Notes: generated by a model from the sequence alone, not told the origin. DNA of 58,747 nucleotides from Dehalococcoidia bacterium (GCA_022450395.1 JAKUQE010000016.1:1-58747), one strand, 5' to 3'. Counted from the stretch's first letter, positions 1 through 9,382 are shown. A program made the numbers and translations.

Positions 1-301
1 CAGGACGTTTTTTCATGATGTCGGCCAGCTTGAATGTTTTCAAGTTCCCCACATAGCCGCTGTGCCGATAGTACAGCTTTTGCTCCATTTTTTTGCCCGT
101 CACCCTGATGTTGGAAGCGTTGAGAACGATGACGAAATCGCCGGTAAGAACCTGGGGAGTGTAGCTGGTCTTGTCCTTGCCTTGCAGAGCTACGTATATA
201 TCTCGAGCCACCCTGCCCAGCGTTTGGCCCGTAGCGTCAATCACTCGCCATTTACTGGGAACTTCTCCCGGTTTGGGGAAATATGTGCTAGTCCGTTTCA
301 T
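1..301 (-). CDS. rplM: 50S ribosomal protein L13 (partial, C-terminus beyond the window edge)
   Basis: L13 is an early-assembling protein of the large ribosomal subunit. The minus-strand frame from the ATG at 301 reads MKRTSTYFPKPGEVPSKWRV, then the family motifs VIDATGQTLGRVA, LTGDFVIVLNA and YYRHSGYVGNLKTF, and is still open at base 1, so about 100 of roughly 145 residues are present. The start overlaps the end of truA by 14 bases, which suggests translational coupling. rpsI would be expected next, outside the window. Confidence 0.95.
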   Translation of the reverse strand, partial: MKRTSTYFPKPGEVPSKWRVIDATGQTLGRVARDIYVALQGKDKTSYTPQVLTGDFVIVLNASNIRVTGKKMEQKLYYRHSGYVGNLKTFKLADIMKKRP

Positions 302-1022
302 TTTCTGTACAAACCTGCGACCAAAAATTAGGGTACGATACTTTCATCAAGCACAGGCCACATGCCGGCGCCGAAGTCCATTCAATTTTCTCGCTACCTT
401 GGTCCATTAGAACCCGGCGGACTTGGTCCACCGGCCATTTGCCTTTCCCTATCTCGATCAAGAGGGCGTTTGCCCGTCTTATTAGGTGCCTCAGGAAGCC
501 GCTGGCTTCGCACTCGATGACAACTTCGTCGTTTAGCCTCCGGACCTCCCACCTGTACACGGTTCGAACCGCGCTGCGGTCTGGGTCGAACCCGGGCGCT
601 AGGGCTCGGAAATCGTGCGTGCCCACCAATTGTTTCGCCGCCTCTGCCATCTTGTCCGAGTCCAGAGGAGAACGAACCCAAAATCGTGAGTTCCGCCCCA
701 AGGGCGAGGGCCACTGTCTATTCAGGATGTGGTATTCGTAGGTCCGGCTATGGGCTCCCTTCCGGGAATGGAACTCGGGAGTCATTCTGTAAGCGGCCTG
801 GACCCGGATATCCTGCTGCAGGTAGAAGTTCAACCCTGGTGGATAGAGCTCCACCTTATTGGAGCTTAGGGTTAAGAAATCCACCACCTGACCTTTGGCA
901 TGAGCCCCGGAGTCGGTGCGGCTGGCGCCCCGGATTCGGATATTTTCTCCTGTGAACTTGTTTAGACTCTTCTCTATCTCCCCCTGGATAGTCGGTTGGT
1001 CCCTCTGGAGTTGGAAGCCCAT
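288..1022 (-). CDS. truA: tRNA pseudouridine(38-40) synthase TruA, start codon uncertain
   Basis: TruA isomerises uridines 38-40 in the tRNA anticodon arm. The catalytic motif is present as RTDSGAHAKGQV, with the nucleophilic Asp, and the C-terminal half has the usual FLRHLIRR segment. The ATG at 1022 would remove the first beta strand. The same frame is open upstream and encodes RRIALIVEYDGSGYMGFQ, the expected N-terminus, but holds no ATG, GTG or TTG between the rplQ stop (1152) and 1022. The true start is therefore probably a rare codon upstream, for example the ATT at 1107-1109, which follows a GAGG by 5 bases. The gene sits between rplQ and rplM, a common arrangement. Confidence 0.9.
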   Translation of the reverse strand: MGFQLQRDQPTIQGEIEKSLNKFTGENIRIRGASRTDSGAHAKGQVVDFLTLSSNKVELYPPGLNFYLQQDIRVQAAYRMTPEFHSRKGAHSRTYEYHILNRQWPSPLGRNSRFWVRSPLDSDKMAEAAKQLVGTHDFRALAPGFDPDRSAVRTVYRWEVRRLNDEVVIECEASGFLRHLIRRANALLIEIGKGKWPVDQVRRVLMDQGSEKIEWTSAPACGLCLMKVSYPNFWSQVCTENETD

Positions 1023-1151
1023 ATATCCGCTTCCGTCGTATTCTACTATCAGCGCGATTCTTCGCGGTAGCGAACCTGGGCTCTCCTTCGTTTCTTCCGA
1101 TGCCAGAATGAATTCCTCGGAACGGGCGCTGGGATTCGGCCAAGTAGGAGC

Positions 1152-1514
1152 TTAATCGTGTTCGACCAGCTCGATTACGGCCATGGCTGCGCCATCCCCC
1201 TGGCGCCGGCCTAGCTTGATGATCCGGGTATATCCACCGGGTCTATCGGCATACCAGCCGGCCACGTCATCAAACACCTTTTCCACCACTTTCTTGTCTG
1301 GGATCTGGGCCAAGGCCAAACGGCGGTGGTGCAATGTTCCCTTCTTGCCGTGGGTGATCAATTTCTCCGTAACCACCCTGGTCTCCTTGGCCTTGGCCAG
1401 TGTGGTAGTGATCCGTTCGTGGCGGATCAGTTCCGACGTCAAACCTCTTAGCAAGGCTTTGCGTTGGTCTTTATACCGGCTGAGCTTTCTACCGGCTACG
1501 CGGTGGGACGCCAT
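1152..1514 (-). CDS. rplQ: 50S ribosomal protein L17
   Basis: L17 is a large-subunit protein near the tunnel exit. The 120-residue product has the typical N-terminus with [19 protein letters not shown], the [14 protein letters not shown] core and a [16 protein letters not shown]-terminal motif. It follows rpoA by 5 bases, the standard alpha-operon order, and is followed in the same frame by truA. Length and motifs are normal. Confidence 0.97.
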   Translation of the reverse strand: MASHRVAGRKLSRYKDQRKALLRGLTSELIRHERITTTLAKAKETRVVTEKLITHGKKGTLHHRRLALAQIPDKKVVEKVFDDVAGWYADRPGGYTRIIKLGRRQGDGAAMAVIELVEHD

Positions 1515-1519
1515 CGTTG

Positions 1520-2740
1520 CTAGTTGTCCTCCTCGTTGTCGTCAAGGTCGTTGCCGGCGCCGTCCGCATCCAAATCATCGTCTTCGCCGCCAACTGATTC
1601 ACCTTCGGAATCGTTATTCCCGTCGTCTTCGTCTGCCATGGGACTCGGGTCTTCGGTTGAGCCGATTAGTTCTCCCAAGTCTTCCGGTGTCAACGAGGAA
1701 ACCGCTCCGGCTACATCCATTCCATCTTCAGATGCGCCTTCGGACAAAGCCGGCGCCGGGGAATCTCCTTCCGGAGAAGTGATGCCCCGTTCGATAAGTT
1801 TTTCCCGCAGTTCAGTCAGGGATTTCTCCCCGAAATTCTTGATCTTTAGTAACTCTTCATCCGGCATTTCCAGGACTTCACCGACCTTGGTGATGTGCGC
1901 CCGTTTTAGGCAGTTAAGAGTTCTGGGAGATAACTCCAGACGTTCGATGGGGGTTTGGTATATCTCCGGAGACACTATCAGCGGTGAGCGGTCTACGCCG
2001 GCTTCTGCTGTTCTGTCCAGAGTGCTGAATAGGAAGAAGTGGTTGACCAGAGTCTCGGCCGCGCGGCGCACGGCTTCCACCGGGGTGATAGTGCCGTCCG
2101 TCCACACTTCCAGGACCAACCGTTCGTAGTCGGTGACCTGACCGACCCGAGTACGCTCAACGTTGTAGTTTACCTTCCGAACTGGGCTGAAGATGGCATC
2201 CAGGGGCAGAACACCCACGGGCAGGCCATCGACTCCGTCACCCTGGACCGCCTGGACGTATCCCACACCCTGTTCCACGTTGAACTCGATGGAGAGATGG
2301 GCGCTGTCCGAGTCCAGGGTCGCTAGATGCAATTCAGGGTTTACTATCTCAAAATCGCTGGACGTAGCGATATCGCCGGCGCAAACAGGGCCTCCGCCCG
2401 ACACATCGAGACGCATCTTCCCAGTGCGCTCCGACTGCGCTCGAATGCGTATGCGCTTGATGTTCAGCAGCAGTTCCATGACCTCTTCTTTGACCCCAGG
2501 TATCGCCGTGTACTCGTGTACAACGTCGTCGATCTTTATCCAGGTTATAGCGCTGCCATTGATGGAACTGAGCAGAATCCGGCGCATAGGGTTGCCCAAA
2601 GTAAGGGCAAAACCCCGCTCCAGGGGCTCAACGGCTACTTTGCCGTACATATCGTCGGACTCGATCACGTGGACATCGGGTTTGATGGGTTCCGGTGCGC
2701 TCTCGACAGGTCCGGGCGCGAGGGCAAAAGTGTCTAACAT
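1520..2740 (-). CDS. rpoA: DNA-directed RNA polymerase subunit alpha with long acidic C-terminal tail
   Basis: The alpha subunit scaffolds RNA polymerase assembly and contacts activators and UP elements. The N-terminal domain (about residues 20-250) contains the [16 protein letters not shown] dimerisation motif. The C-terminal helix-hairpin-helix domain (about 265-318) contains [13 protein letters not shown] and [17 protein letters not shown]. After this, residues 320-406 form an 87-residue acidic low-complexity tail rich in Asp, Glu, Ser and Gly, ending DDNEEDN. Most bacterial alpha subunits (about 315-330 residues) end shortly after the CTD. The gene lies 8 bases after rpsD and 5 bases before rplQ. 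Confidence 0.97.
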   Translation of the reverse strand: MLDTFALAPGPVESAPEPIKPDVHVIESDDMYGKVAVEPLERGFALTLGNPMRRILLSSINGSAITWIKIDDVVHEYTAIPGVKEEVMELLLNIKRIRIRAQSERTGKMRLDVSGGGPVCAGDIATSSDFEIVNPELHLATLDSDSAHLSIEFNVEQGVGYVQAVQGDGVDGLPVGVLPLDAIFSPVRKVNYNVERTRVGQVTDYERLVLEVWTDGTITPVEAVRRAAETLVNHFFLFSTLDRTAEAGVDRSPLIVSPEIYQTPIERLELSPRTLNCLKRAHITKVGEVLEMPDEELLKIKNFGEKSLTELREKLIERGITSPEGDSPAPALSEGASEDGMDVAGAVSSLTPEDLGELIGSTEDPSPMADEDDGNNDSEGESVGGEDDDLDADGAGNDLDDNEEDN

Positions 2741-2748
2741 CGAACGTT

Positions 2749-3375
2749 CTACCTCGAGTAAAACTCTACAATCAGTCGGGAATTGATGGATTGCTGCAGG
2801 TCTTCATCGGCCGGCAGGTTCAGAATCTTGCCGGACATATCGGTCTGATCCAGCACTAACCATGGAGGTACCGGCCGCTTGGGAATACCGTCGGTACGTT
2901 CCTTGAAATAGTCGGATGTTTTGTCTGAATCTTTCCAAGTGATTTCGTGACCCACACCAACTAGGAACGAAGGTATGTCGGTCCTCCGGCCGTCTACTTT
3001 GAAGTGGCCGTGGAGAACCATTTGGCGGGCTTGCTTTCGAGAGTCGGCGAAGCCCAGGAGGAAGATCACGTTATCCAGGCGCCTCTCCAAGGTTCGCAGC
3101 AAGTTTGTCCCGGTAACGCCATCCTCTTCGAAGGCGTCGGACATGTATTTCCGGAACTGGGATTCCAAAACACCGAATATGTATTTGGCTTTCTGCTTTT
3201 CCAGCAGGTGAATGCCGTAGTCCGTGGGCCGCCGCCGCCGCCGTGAGGGGTCGCCGGGGGTGCTCCGCCGCTTTTCCACCGCGCAACGGGGCGTATAACA
3301 CCGCTCTCCCTTTAGAAAGAGCTTTTCACCGGCTCGCCGGCACAGCCGGCAGTTTGGTCCTGTATACCTACCCAT
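2749..3375 (-). CDS. rpsD: 30S ribosomal protein S4 (zinc-binding form)
   Basis: S4 nucleates assembly of the 30S 5' domain and helps decoding fidelity. The product starts MGRYTGPNCRLCRRAGEKL, with CxxC and CYTPRC cysteines of the zinc-binding (C+) form. It has the S4 RNA-binding domain with RRLDNVIFLLGFADSRKQAR, and ends LIVEFYSR. An upstream in-frame start at 3420 would add 15 residues and overlap rpsK by 35 bases. The ATG at 3375 matches the family N-terminus and leaves 10 bases after rpsK. Confidence 0.96.
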   Translation of the reverse strand: MGRYTGPNCRLCRRAGEKLFLKGERCYTPRCAVEKRRSTPGDPSRRRRRPTDYGIHLLEKQKAKYIFGVLESQFRKYMSDAFEEDGVTGTNLLRTLERRLDNVIFLLGFADSRKQARQMVLHGHFKVDGRRTDIPSFLVGVGHEITWKDSDKTSDYFKERTDGIPKRPVPPWLVLDQTDMSGKILNLPADEDLQQSINSRLIVEFYSR

Positions 3376-3385
3376 ATATCGTTTT

Positions 3386-3769
3386 TTACACCCTTCTTCT
3401 TTTAGGAGGCCGGCACCCATTGTGGGGGATCGGCGTTACATCCCTGATACTGGTGACAACCAGGCCGGCCCCTTGCAGCGACCGAATGGCGGCTTCCCGG
3501 CCGGCACCAGGTCCCTTGATCAGCACGTCTACCTGGCGCAATCCTTGGTCCATCCCCCGGCGGGCAGCCTGCTCGGCCGCGCTGTGGGCGGCAAAGGCCG
3601 TTCCCTTTCGGGACCCCTTGAAACCGACGGTTCCCGCGCTGGCCGAGGCGATCACGCTGCCCTGCGGGTCGGTGATACTAATCAGGGTGTTGTTGAACGT
3701 CGAATATATATAAGCCCGGCCTTGGACGACAGTCCGGCGCTCTCTACGTCTTGTTCGTGGTCTAGGCAT
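3386..3769 (-). CDS. rpsK: 30S ribosomal protein S11
   Basis: S11 forms part of the 30S platform near the mRNA exit. The 127-residue product has the motifs [43 protein letters not shown] and the terminal [12 protein letters not shown]. Length and order (rpsM-rpsK-rpsD-rpoA-rplQ) are typical of the alpha operon. The stop is followed after 10 bases by rpsD. Confidence 0.97.
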   Translation of the reverse strand: MPRPRTRRRERRTVVQGRAYIYSTFNNTLISITDPQGSVIASASAGTVGFKGSRKGTAFAAHSAAEQAARRGMDQGLRQVDVLIKGPGAGREAAIRSLQGAGLVVTSIRDVTPIPHNGCRPPKRRRV

Positions 3770-3782
3770 AAGTTTTTCTCAC

Positions 3783-4172
3783 CTACTTCTTACCACCCGT
3801 CCGGCGGCCACGTCCGGCGACAGTGCGGCGGGGACCTTTCCGGGTGCGGGCATTTGTCCGGGTGCGCTGGCCGTGGGCCGGCAGGCCGCGCCGGTGGCGC
3901 AGACCTCGATAAGAACCAATTTCAATCAGACGGCGAATGTTTTGGTTAACTTCCCGCCGCAAATCACCTTCGGACGTATAATCTCCAAGTATCTCCCGGA
4001 TCCGGTCCACCTGAGCCTCAGACAACTCATTCATCCGAGGCGGGGACTCCGGGTCAATGTCCGCTTTGACCAGGATCTCCGAAGCGATGACGGGACCGAC
4101 ACCGTATATGCTACGCAAGGCTACATGCGCCTTTTTTCGGTCAGGTACGTCAACACCGGCAATACGAACCAC
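3783..4172 (-). CDS. rpsM: 30S ribosomal protein S13
   Basis: S13 is a 30S head protein contacting the P-site tRNA and the intersubunit bridge with L5. The 129-residue product starts MVRIAGVDVPDRKKA, has the helix-two-turn-helix IYGVGPVIASEIL, the SYRGLRHRRGLP motif and a basic tail RKGPRRTVAGRGRRTGGKK. It lies 25 bases after rpmJ and 13 before rpsK. Confidence 0.97.
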   Translation of the reverse strand: MVRIAGVDVPDRKKAHVALRSIYGVGPVIASEILVKADIDPESPPRMNELSEAQVDRIREILGDYTSEGDLRREVNQNIRRLIEIGSYRGLRHRRGLPAHGQRTRTNARTRKGPRRTVAGRGRRTGGKK

Positions 4173-4197
4173 TTTGGTCCTCCTTAAGGCGTCCAGC

Positions 4198-4311
4198 CTA
4201 TCCTTGACGTTGGGAATGCCGGGGATTGGTGCAGATTATCCTAACCACACCCTTTCTCTTTATCACCCGGCAGCGGTCGCATCTTTTTTTTACCGAAGCA
4301 GATACTTTCAA
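4198..4311 (-). CDS. rpmJ: 50S ribosomal protein L36 (37 residues, TTG start)
   Basis: L36 is a tiny zinc-binding protein of the 50S subunit. The minus-strand frame from the TTG at 4311 reads [20 protein letters not shown], continues [17 protein letters not shown], and stops with TAG at 4198-4200. The Cx2C...C...H zinc ligands of the C+ form are intact. A GAGGG lies 7 bases before the TTG. The place between infA and rpsM is the classical one. Confidence 0.95.
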   Translation of the reverse strand: MKVSASVKKRCDRCRVIKRKGVVRIICTNPRHSQRQG

Positions 4312-4372
4312 CGTGTTTCCCTCAAACTTATACCGGCCGGAAACTGGAGTACGGCCGCTAGTTTAATCTTTG

Positions 4373-4591
4373 CTACTTGAACCGGTAGGTGATTCGGCCA
4401 CGGGTGAGATCGTATGGAGATAGCTCCACCAAGACCCGGTCTCCCGGCAATACCCGGATGAAGTGCATCCGAATCTTACCCGACACGTGGGCCAAAACCT
4501 GATGCTCGTTGGGCAAAGTTACACGAAACATACCGTTAGGCAATGCTTCGGTTACATTCGCCTCAACTTCAATCGCCTGCTTTTTCGCCAT
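4373..4591 (-). CDS. infA: Translation initiation factor IF-1
   Basis: IF-1 occupies the ribosomal A site during initiation. The 72-residue product is a single OB-fold S1-like domain with [40 protein letters not shown] and [17 protein letters not shown], typical in length and sequence. It lies 53 bases after map and 61 before rpmJ. Confidence 0.97.
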   Translation of the reverse strand: MAKKQAIEVEANVTEALPNGMFRVTLPNEHQVLAHVSGKIRMHFIRVLPGDRVLVELSPYDLTRGRITYRFK

Positions 4592-4644
4592 ACTTTCTCC
4601 CTAGATAGGTCTCTAAGTAAACACCGGAGCGAATAGCGCTCAAG

Positions 4645-5451
4645 TCAGCCTGGCACCGTCATGATCTCCGGACCGTTTTCCGTAATTGCTATCGTGTGCT
4701 CAAAGTGGGACGAGATCTTTCCGTCCGCGGTCACCACCGTCCACTGGTCGTCCAAGATGCGGGTGTGCCAATCTCCCAGGTTGAGCATTGGCTCGATGGC
4801 GATGCACATTCCAGGACGCAACAATGGCCCAAGGCCGGGGCGGCCATAGTTGGGGACTTGGGGGTCTTCGTGAAGAAATCTCCCCACGCCATGCCCGACA
4901 AATTCCCGGACCACGCCATAACCCTTGGCCTCAGCATACGATTGAACCGCTGCGCCGATGTCACCTATACGGTTGCCCGGCACCGCGGCCTTGATACCCT
5001 CCTCCAGGCTAAGCCTGGTGGCATCCATGAGTTCTATGGCCTCCTCAGCGACATCACCTACCGCCACCGAGATGGCAGCGTCTCCGATGAATCCGTCGAT
5101 GGTAGCGCCAACGTCCATCTTGATGATATCGCCCTCTTTCAAGACCCTCTTGCCCGGTATGCCGTGGACGATCTCTTCATTGACCGACGTGCAGATGCTT
5201 GCCGGAAAGCCGCGATAACCCTTGAACGTGGGTTTAGCGCCGTGCCGGACAATCTCTTTGTAAGCGATGGTGTCCAGGTCTTTTGTAGTAAGGCCCGGTT
5301 CCACCGACTTAAGCAAGATCGCCAGCGTAGCGCCCACGACTGAACCAGCCCGGCGCATCGCCTCTAGCTCTTTAGGGGATTTGATTGTGATTCCCCCAGT
5401 ATAGGGCGACGCCGAGTTGGAGGCGGTCTCAGTTTTCCGGTCTTGTTTCAA
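4645..5451 (-). CDS. map: Type I methionine aminopeptidase
   Basis: MAP removes N-terminal methionine from nascent proteins. The pita-bread fold carries the metal ligands in the motifs [16 protein letters not shown] (two Asp), [10 protein letters not shown] (His), IEPML (Glu) and [11 protein letters not shown] (Glu). The FVGHGVGR motif and the [14 protein letters not shown] segment are diagnostic of type I. The 268-residue length is slightly long because of an 18-residue N-terminal leader. It lies between adk and infA, the usual bacterial place. Confidence 0.96.
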   Translation of the reverse strand: MKQDRKTETASNSASPYTGGITIKSPKELEAMRRAGSVVGATLAILLKSVEPGLTTKDLDTIAYKEIVRHGAKPTFKGYRGFPASICTSVNEEIVHGIPGKRVLKEGDIIKMDVGATIDGFIGDAAISVAVGDVAEEAIELMDATRLSLEEGIKAAVPGNRIGDIGAAVQSYAEAKGYGVVREFVGHGVGRFLHEDPQVPNYGRPGLGPLLRPGMCIAIEPMLNLGDWHTRILDDQWTVVTADGKISSHFEHTIAITENGPEIMTVPG

Positions 5452-5536
5452 CGTTACTATTCTACCTCGAATCGGGAATCTTGGGAACCCACGCTCTCTA
5501 CTGCGTTAGATCAGTGGACCGCCGATTTGGCTCCGA

Positions 5537-6205
5537 TTATAGCCCCAGCGCCTTCATTACCCGTTTGTTGATCTGCTCGACGGTGTCGACGCCGGGAACG
5601 TCCGCCAGAAGGGCGCGCTCCCGGTAAAAATCCAGTACCGGCATCGTTTCCGACTTGTACACTTCGATCCGTGTCTGAACTGCTTCCGGGCGGTCGTCGG
5701 TTCGTTGGTAGAGCTCTCCGCCGCATCGCTCACAGATCAGTTCCCGGTCCGGCGATCCATCAGTCCCACCAGGTGTCATGCTATGGGGTGCTTGGCACTG
5801 GCGGCAAACGAACCGGCCTGCCAGGCGCCGGAGCAATTCGTCCTCAGGCACATCTATATAAACCACTTTGTCCAGATTCCGAGCCCGGGTCTGCAAGGCC
5901 TCTTCCAAGGCTTTTGCCTGGAACCGGGTACGAGGAAATCCATCTAGGATAAATCCCTCCTCGGCATTTAAGGACATCACTTTCTCCAAAGCGATGTCGA
6001 TGGTCAGTTCGTCGGGAACCAGAACCCCCCGGTTCATATAATCGGCGGCCTTCAACCCCAGGGGCGTTTCGGCTTGAACGTGGTGGCGGAACAGATCGCC
6101 CGAACTTATATGAGAGATTTTCAGCCGCTCGGTCAATAACTGAGCTTGGGTCCCTTTGCCCGCTCCCGGTGGACCGAAAAGGACCAATCGCAACCCTTGT
6201 GTCAA
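5537..6205 (-). CDS. adk: Adenylate kinase with zinc-type lid
   Basis: Adk interconverts ATP plus AMP and two ADP. The Walker A is GPPGAGKGTQA, the NMP-binding part includes ISSGDLFRHHV, and the FILDGFPRTRFQAKAL motif is intact. The LID domain has two CxxC pairs (CRQC and CERC), marking the zinc-binding long-lid form. It begins 1 base after secY ends. A roughly 85-base gap separates it from map. Confidence 0.97.
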   Translation of the reverse strand: MTQGLRLVLFGPPGAGKGTQAQLLTERLKISHISSGDLFRHHVQAETPLGLKAADYMNRGVLVPDELTIDIALEKVMSLNAEEGFILDGFPRTRFQAKALEEALQTRARNLDKVVYIDVPEDELLRRLAGRFVCRQCQAPHSMTPGGTDGSPDRELICERCGGELYQRTDDRPEAVQTRIEVYKSETMPVLDFYRERALLADVPGVDTVEQINKRVMKALGL

Positions 6206-6206
6206 A

Positions 6207-7562
6207 CTACCTCAAGAACCCTTCATAGTTTCGCATCATTAGCTGCGCCTCCAATTGGCGCATCGTATCCAAGCCGACACCTACCATGATGAGCAGGCTG
6301 GTGCTGCTAAGGGAAATCGCTTGAACATCGGTAATCAAAGAGGCCAAGTAGGGAACGATGGCGATGAACCCCAGGAACAACGCGCCGCCCATGGTGATGC
6401 GCACAATGACCCGGTTCAAATATTCCTGGGTCGGCCGGCCCGGTCTGATTCCCAAAACAAATCCACCGTTCCGTTGCAGATTTTCCGCCAAATTTTGCTG
6501 GTTGAACACCACCAGGGTGTAGAAGAAGGTGAAGATCACCACCAAGATAAACACCATGATCCAATACGGAGGGGAAGTTGGGACCAGTAGGTCCGCGAAG
6601 AACCGGGCTACATCTCCGATCACCCCGGTGGTCGTGGCGAAGTAGGTGGCCATCGTGCCGGGCAATATCACTATGGAGAAAGCGAAGATCAACGGAATCA
6701 TTCCGGCGGAGTTGATGCGCAAAGGTAGGTAGGTCGCTCCACTCTGCCGATACATCCGTCCACCACGGAATATGCTTCGTCCGTATTGGACCGGGATGCG
6801 CCGGTGGGCCTCATTGAACCAGACGATAAGGGCGATGATTCCCACGCCGATGATGGCGAAGAACCCGATTCCCAGGACGTTGTCAGTATCCAGGAACCCC
6901 TGGCTGAGCAATCCAGGGAAACCGGCCACGATTCCGGCAAAGATTATCAAGGATATTCCATTGCCGATACCCCGCTCGGTGATCAACTCGCCCATCCAAA
7001 CAAGGAACAACGTTCCCGCCACGATGGACAAGAGGGCGGCAACAGTTGGTAACAGGGAAGCCCCGAAAAAACCAACGACAAAAGTAGGGGCGCCAGTCAC
7101 ACTGTCCACGAACACACCCGACCCCTGCAGCAGGATTAATTGCCCATAACCCTGGGCTAAGGCGATGGGCACCGTCAACCAGTGGGTGATGCGGCTCATC
7201 TTGGCCCGCCCGGACTCTCCTTCCCGAGCCATTTCTTGGAGTTTGGGAAACACTGGGGTGATTAACTGCATCACGATCGAGGCCGTGATATAGGGAAAGA
7301 CTCCCAGGGCCACGATGCTCATTCGGCGAAGAGCTCCCCCACTGAACAAGTCAAGAAAACCCAGAAGGTCGTTGTTTTCAAAAAGGTTGGCAAGGGCCCC
7401 CTCATTGATACCGGGCATGGGTATGTGGGCGGCAAACCGGTATATCGCCAACAAAGCCAGCGTGAACAGGATCTTTGATCGCAGGTCAGGTAGGCTAAAG
7501 GCGTCGATCGCCGCTTGTAGTAAACGGGGGAGGCGTCCCCCTTGAACTTCCGCCTGTAACAT
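6207..7562 (-). CDS. secY: Preprotein translocase subunit SecY
   Basis: SecY is the membrane pore of the Sec secretion channel. The 451-residue product has about ten membrane segments. Family motifs include PMPGINEGAL, GGALRRMSIVALGVFPYITA, ITERGIGNGISLIIFAGI, RRIPVQYG and the C-terminal MRNYEGFLR. It sits between rplO and adk as in many spc operons, 5 bases after rplO. Confidence 0.97.
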   Translation of the reverse strand: MLQAEVQGGRLPRLLQAAIDAFSLPDLRSKILFTLALLAIYRFAAHIPMPGINEGALANLFENNDLLGFLDLFSGGALRRMSIVALGVFPYITASIVMQLITPVFPKLQEMAREGESGRAKMSRITHWLTVPIALAQGYGQLILLQGSGVFVDSVTGAPTFVVGFFGASLLPTVAALLSIVAGTLFLVWMGELITERGIGNGISLIIFAGIVAGFPGLLSQGFLDTDNVLGIGFFAIIGVGIIALIVWFNEAHRRIPVQYGRSIFRGGRMYRQSGATYLPLRINSAGMIPLIFAFSIVILPGTMATYFATTTGVIGDVARFFADLLVPTSPPYWIMVFILVVIFTFFYTLVVFNQQNLAENLQRNGGFVLGIRPGRPTQEYLNRVIVRITMGGALFLGFIAIVPYLASLITDVQAISLSSTSLLIMVGVGLDTMRQLEAQLMMRNYEGFLR

Positions 7563-7567
7563 CCGCC

Positions 7568-8011
7568 CTACAGCTCCTCTACTTTCCCTTTGGCCGCCTC
7601 GATCTTCTCTCGCGCCGACCCGGTAAACCGGTGCGCGGCCACCGTGACGGCTTTGGTTAATTGGCCGTCACCGACAATCTTGATGGGCTGTTTCAAGCTC
7701 TTGAGGAAACCGCGTTCCCGCAGTAATTCCGGAGTGATTCGCTCTCCGGCGTCGAAGGTTTCAAGAGTTTCCAGACTGATCAGAGAATAGTAGGTCTTGA
7801 AGATGTTGTTGAAGCCCCGCTTCATGGGAAGTCCCTTTATCAGCTGGTTCTGACCACCCTCGAATCCGGCCCTAATCGCGCTTCCGGAGCGGGATTTCTG
7901 GCCCTTCATACCCCGGCCGGCGGTGCTACCTTGGCCGGCGGAGTCGCCTCGACCGACCCGTTTCCTGCGTTTCCTGGCCCCTGGACTTGGGACCACCTGA
8001 TGTTCCATCAT
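7568..8011 (-). CDS. rplO: 50S ribosomal protein L15
   Basis: L15 is a late-assembling 50S protein. It has the glycine-rich basic N-terminus RVGRGDSAGQGSTAGRGMKG, then the GFEGGQNQLIKGLPMKRGF motif and the C-terminal IVGDGQLTKAVTVAAHRFTG. The ATG at 8011 follows a GGAGAGG by 7 bases. A longer in-frame start at 8089 adds a non-family segment and is less likely. It lies 5 bases upstream of secY. Confidence 0.95.
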   Translation of the reverse strand: MMEHQVVPSPGARKRRKRVGRGDSAGQGSTAGRGMKGQKSRSGSAIRAGFEGGQNQLIKGLPMKRGFNNIFKTYYSLISLETLETFDAGERITPELLRERGFLKSLKQPIKIVGDGQLTKAVTVAAHRFTGSAREKIEAAKGKVEEL

Positions 8012-8162
8012 TGGAAATACCTCTCCGTCGTTGGCACTATAAAAACCAAAAGACGCCGATCGGCGCCGTTGGTTTGAATCTGGCCCCAAATATCGGTTTC
8101 TAAGATTCTCCCGAACCCTTTCGGGTCATAAGGCCTAGGCGTTCCTATAGGGAAAGCCCGTT

Positions 8163-8351
8163 TTAGGTGGACTCCACGATTTCCACGGAAACCAAGTGGC
8201 TTACTTTATTGACCATTCCGCGAATAGTCGGCGAATCAAAGTGCACCACGGAGTGGTGCAGGCGGTGCAAACCCAGGGACTGGATGATTCTCCGCTGGGA
8301 TTCCGTCCGGCCGATCGTGCTTCGCTTCCATGTGATCTTTAGCTGGGTCAT
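8163..8351 (-). CDS. rpmD: 50S ribosomal protein L30
   Basis: L30 is a small 50S protein. The 62-residue product MTQLKITWKRSTIGRTESQR has the single ferredoxin-like fold of bacterial L30, with the motif QSLGLHRLHHSVVH and a DSPTIRGMVNKVSHLVSVE end. It directly abuts rpsE. About 150 bases without a gene separate it from the chosen rplO start, and I see nothing specific there. Confidence 0.95.
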   Translation of the reverse strand: MTQLKITWKRSTIGRTESQRRIIQSLGLHRLHHSVVHFDSPTIRGMVNKVSHLVSVEIVEST

Positions 8352-8939
8352 TTAGGCGCCCTCCGGTTTGGGGGGAGCAGGGGTTCCTGGATTTCTGGTG
8401 GCTGGAGCGTTACCGGTATTTCTTGCCACACCCGCGAGTCTGATCGCCCGTTCCTTTTCCGGGTCACGCAACGAGCGCAAAGCCTCTAGAGTGGCATGGA
8501 CGATGTTGATGGGATTTCTGGAGCCCAAGGATTTTCCAACAACGTCTTTCACGCCGCCCAGTTCCAGCATGGCCCGCATCGCCCCGGCGGCGATGACGCC
8601 AGTCCCTTCCCGGGCGGGCTTGATTATCACAATTGTAGCCCCTTTCTTCAGGGTGACTGCTTGGGGGATCGTGCCGCCTTTCAGAGGAATCGTAACCATG
8701 TCGCGCCGGGCGATGGCGTTTCCCTTACGGACTGCATCGGGGATAACCAAGGCTTTCCCCAGCCCAACACCTACCTGGCCTTGGCCATCGCCAACCACCA
8801 CCAAGGCGTTAAAGCGCAGACGTCTACCACCCTTCACCACTTTGGCGATACGGCGGGTAAAAACCACACGCTCGGTCATACCGCCGGTGTCTTCCTGGCG
8901 GAACCGGGGTCCTCTGGGTCGGTCTGGGGAAAATACCAT
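8352..8939 (-). CDS. rpsE: 30S ribosomal protein S5
   Basis: S5 is a 30S body protein needed for decoding accuracy. The double-stranded RNA-binding half has RVVFTRRIAKVVKGGRRLRF and NALVVVGDGQGQVGVGLGKA. The C-terminal half has GSRNPINIVHATLEALRSLR. An N-terminal leader of about 20 residues and a Pro/Ala-rich C-terminal tail extend it to 195 residues. The start is 74 bases from rplR and the stop abuts rpmD. Confidence 0.96.
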   Translation of the reverse strand: MVFSPDRPRGPRFRQEDTGGMTERVVFTRRIAKVVKGGRRLRFNALVVVGDGQGQVGVGLGKALVIPDAVRKGNAIARRDMVTIPLKGGTIPQAVTLKKGATIVIIKPAREGTGVIAAGAMRAMLELGGVKDVVGKSLGSRNPINIVHATLEALRSLRDPEKERAIRLAGVARNTGNAPATRNPGTPAPPKPEGA

Positions 8940-9013
8940 AGGCTGTCACTATCTCCTTACGTCAGCCTGGACATTAACGATCTGTTTTCCCGGTTGTGTC
9001 TGGGAATCCTTAC

Positions 9014-9382
9014 CTAAAACTGCAGGCCGCCTTCGCGGCTGGCTTCAGCTAGGGCTTTGACGCGGCCGTGATACTTGTATCCGCCGCGGTCGAAGACCAC
9101 GCTGGTGATGCCCTTGGACTTGGCGCGTTCCGCCACCATCTTGCCCACGGCTACGGAAACATCAATCTTTGGTGCGGCGGCTCCGCCGGCTTGGGCGATG
9201 GTTTCATGGCTGGAAGCGGAGACCAAGGTATTACCTTCGCTATCGTCGATGATTTGCGCGTAGATGTGACGCAAGCTGCGAAACACGCATAGCCTGGGCC
9301 GTTCTACGGTGCCCGTCACCTTTTTCCGCACCCTTGCGTGCCGGACCAATCTCAATTTTCTAGAGTTTTTATCCTTGGCCAC
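9014..9382 (-). CDS. rplR: 50S ribosomal protein L18
   Basis: L18 binds 5S rRNA in the central protuberance. The 122-residue product has [38 protein letters not shown] and the terminal [20 protein letters not shown] motif, all typical. The stop is 74 bases before rpsE; a 141-base gap with no evident gene separates it from rplF. Confidence 0.97.
   Translation of the reverse strand: MAKDKNSRKLRLVRHARVRKKVTGTVERPRLCVFRSLRHIYAQIIDDSEGNTLVSASSHETIAQAGGAAAPKIDVSVAVGKMVAERAKSKGITSVVFDRGGYKYHGRVKALAEASREGGLQF

Noticed and set aside
3376-3420. Longer rpsD starting at 3420
   Set aside because: It overlaps rpsK by 35 bases and adds residues not seen in S4; MGRYTGP at 3375 is the family start.
8012-8089. 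Longer rplO starting at 8089
   Set aside because: The added segment does not resemble L15, while the ATG at 8011 has a good GGAGAGG ribosome-binding site.
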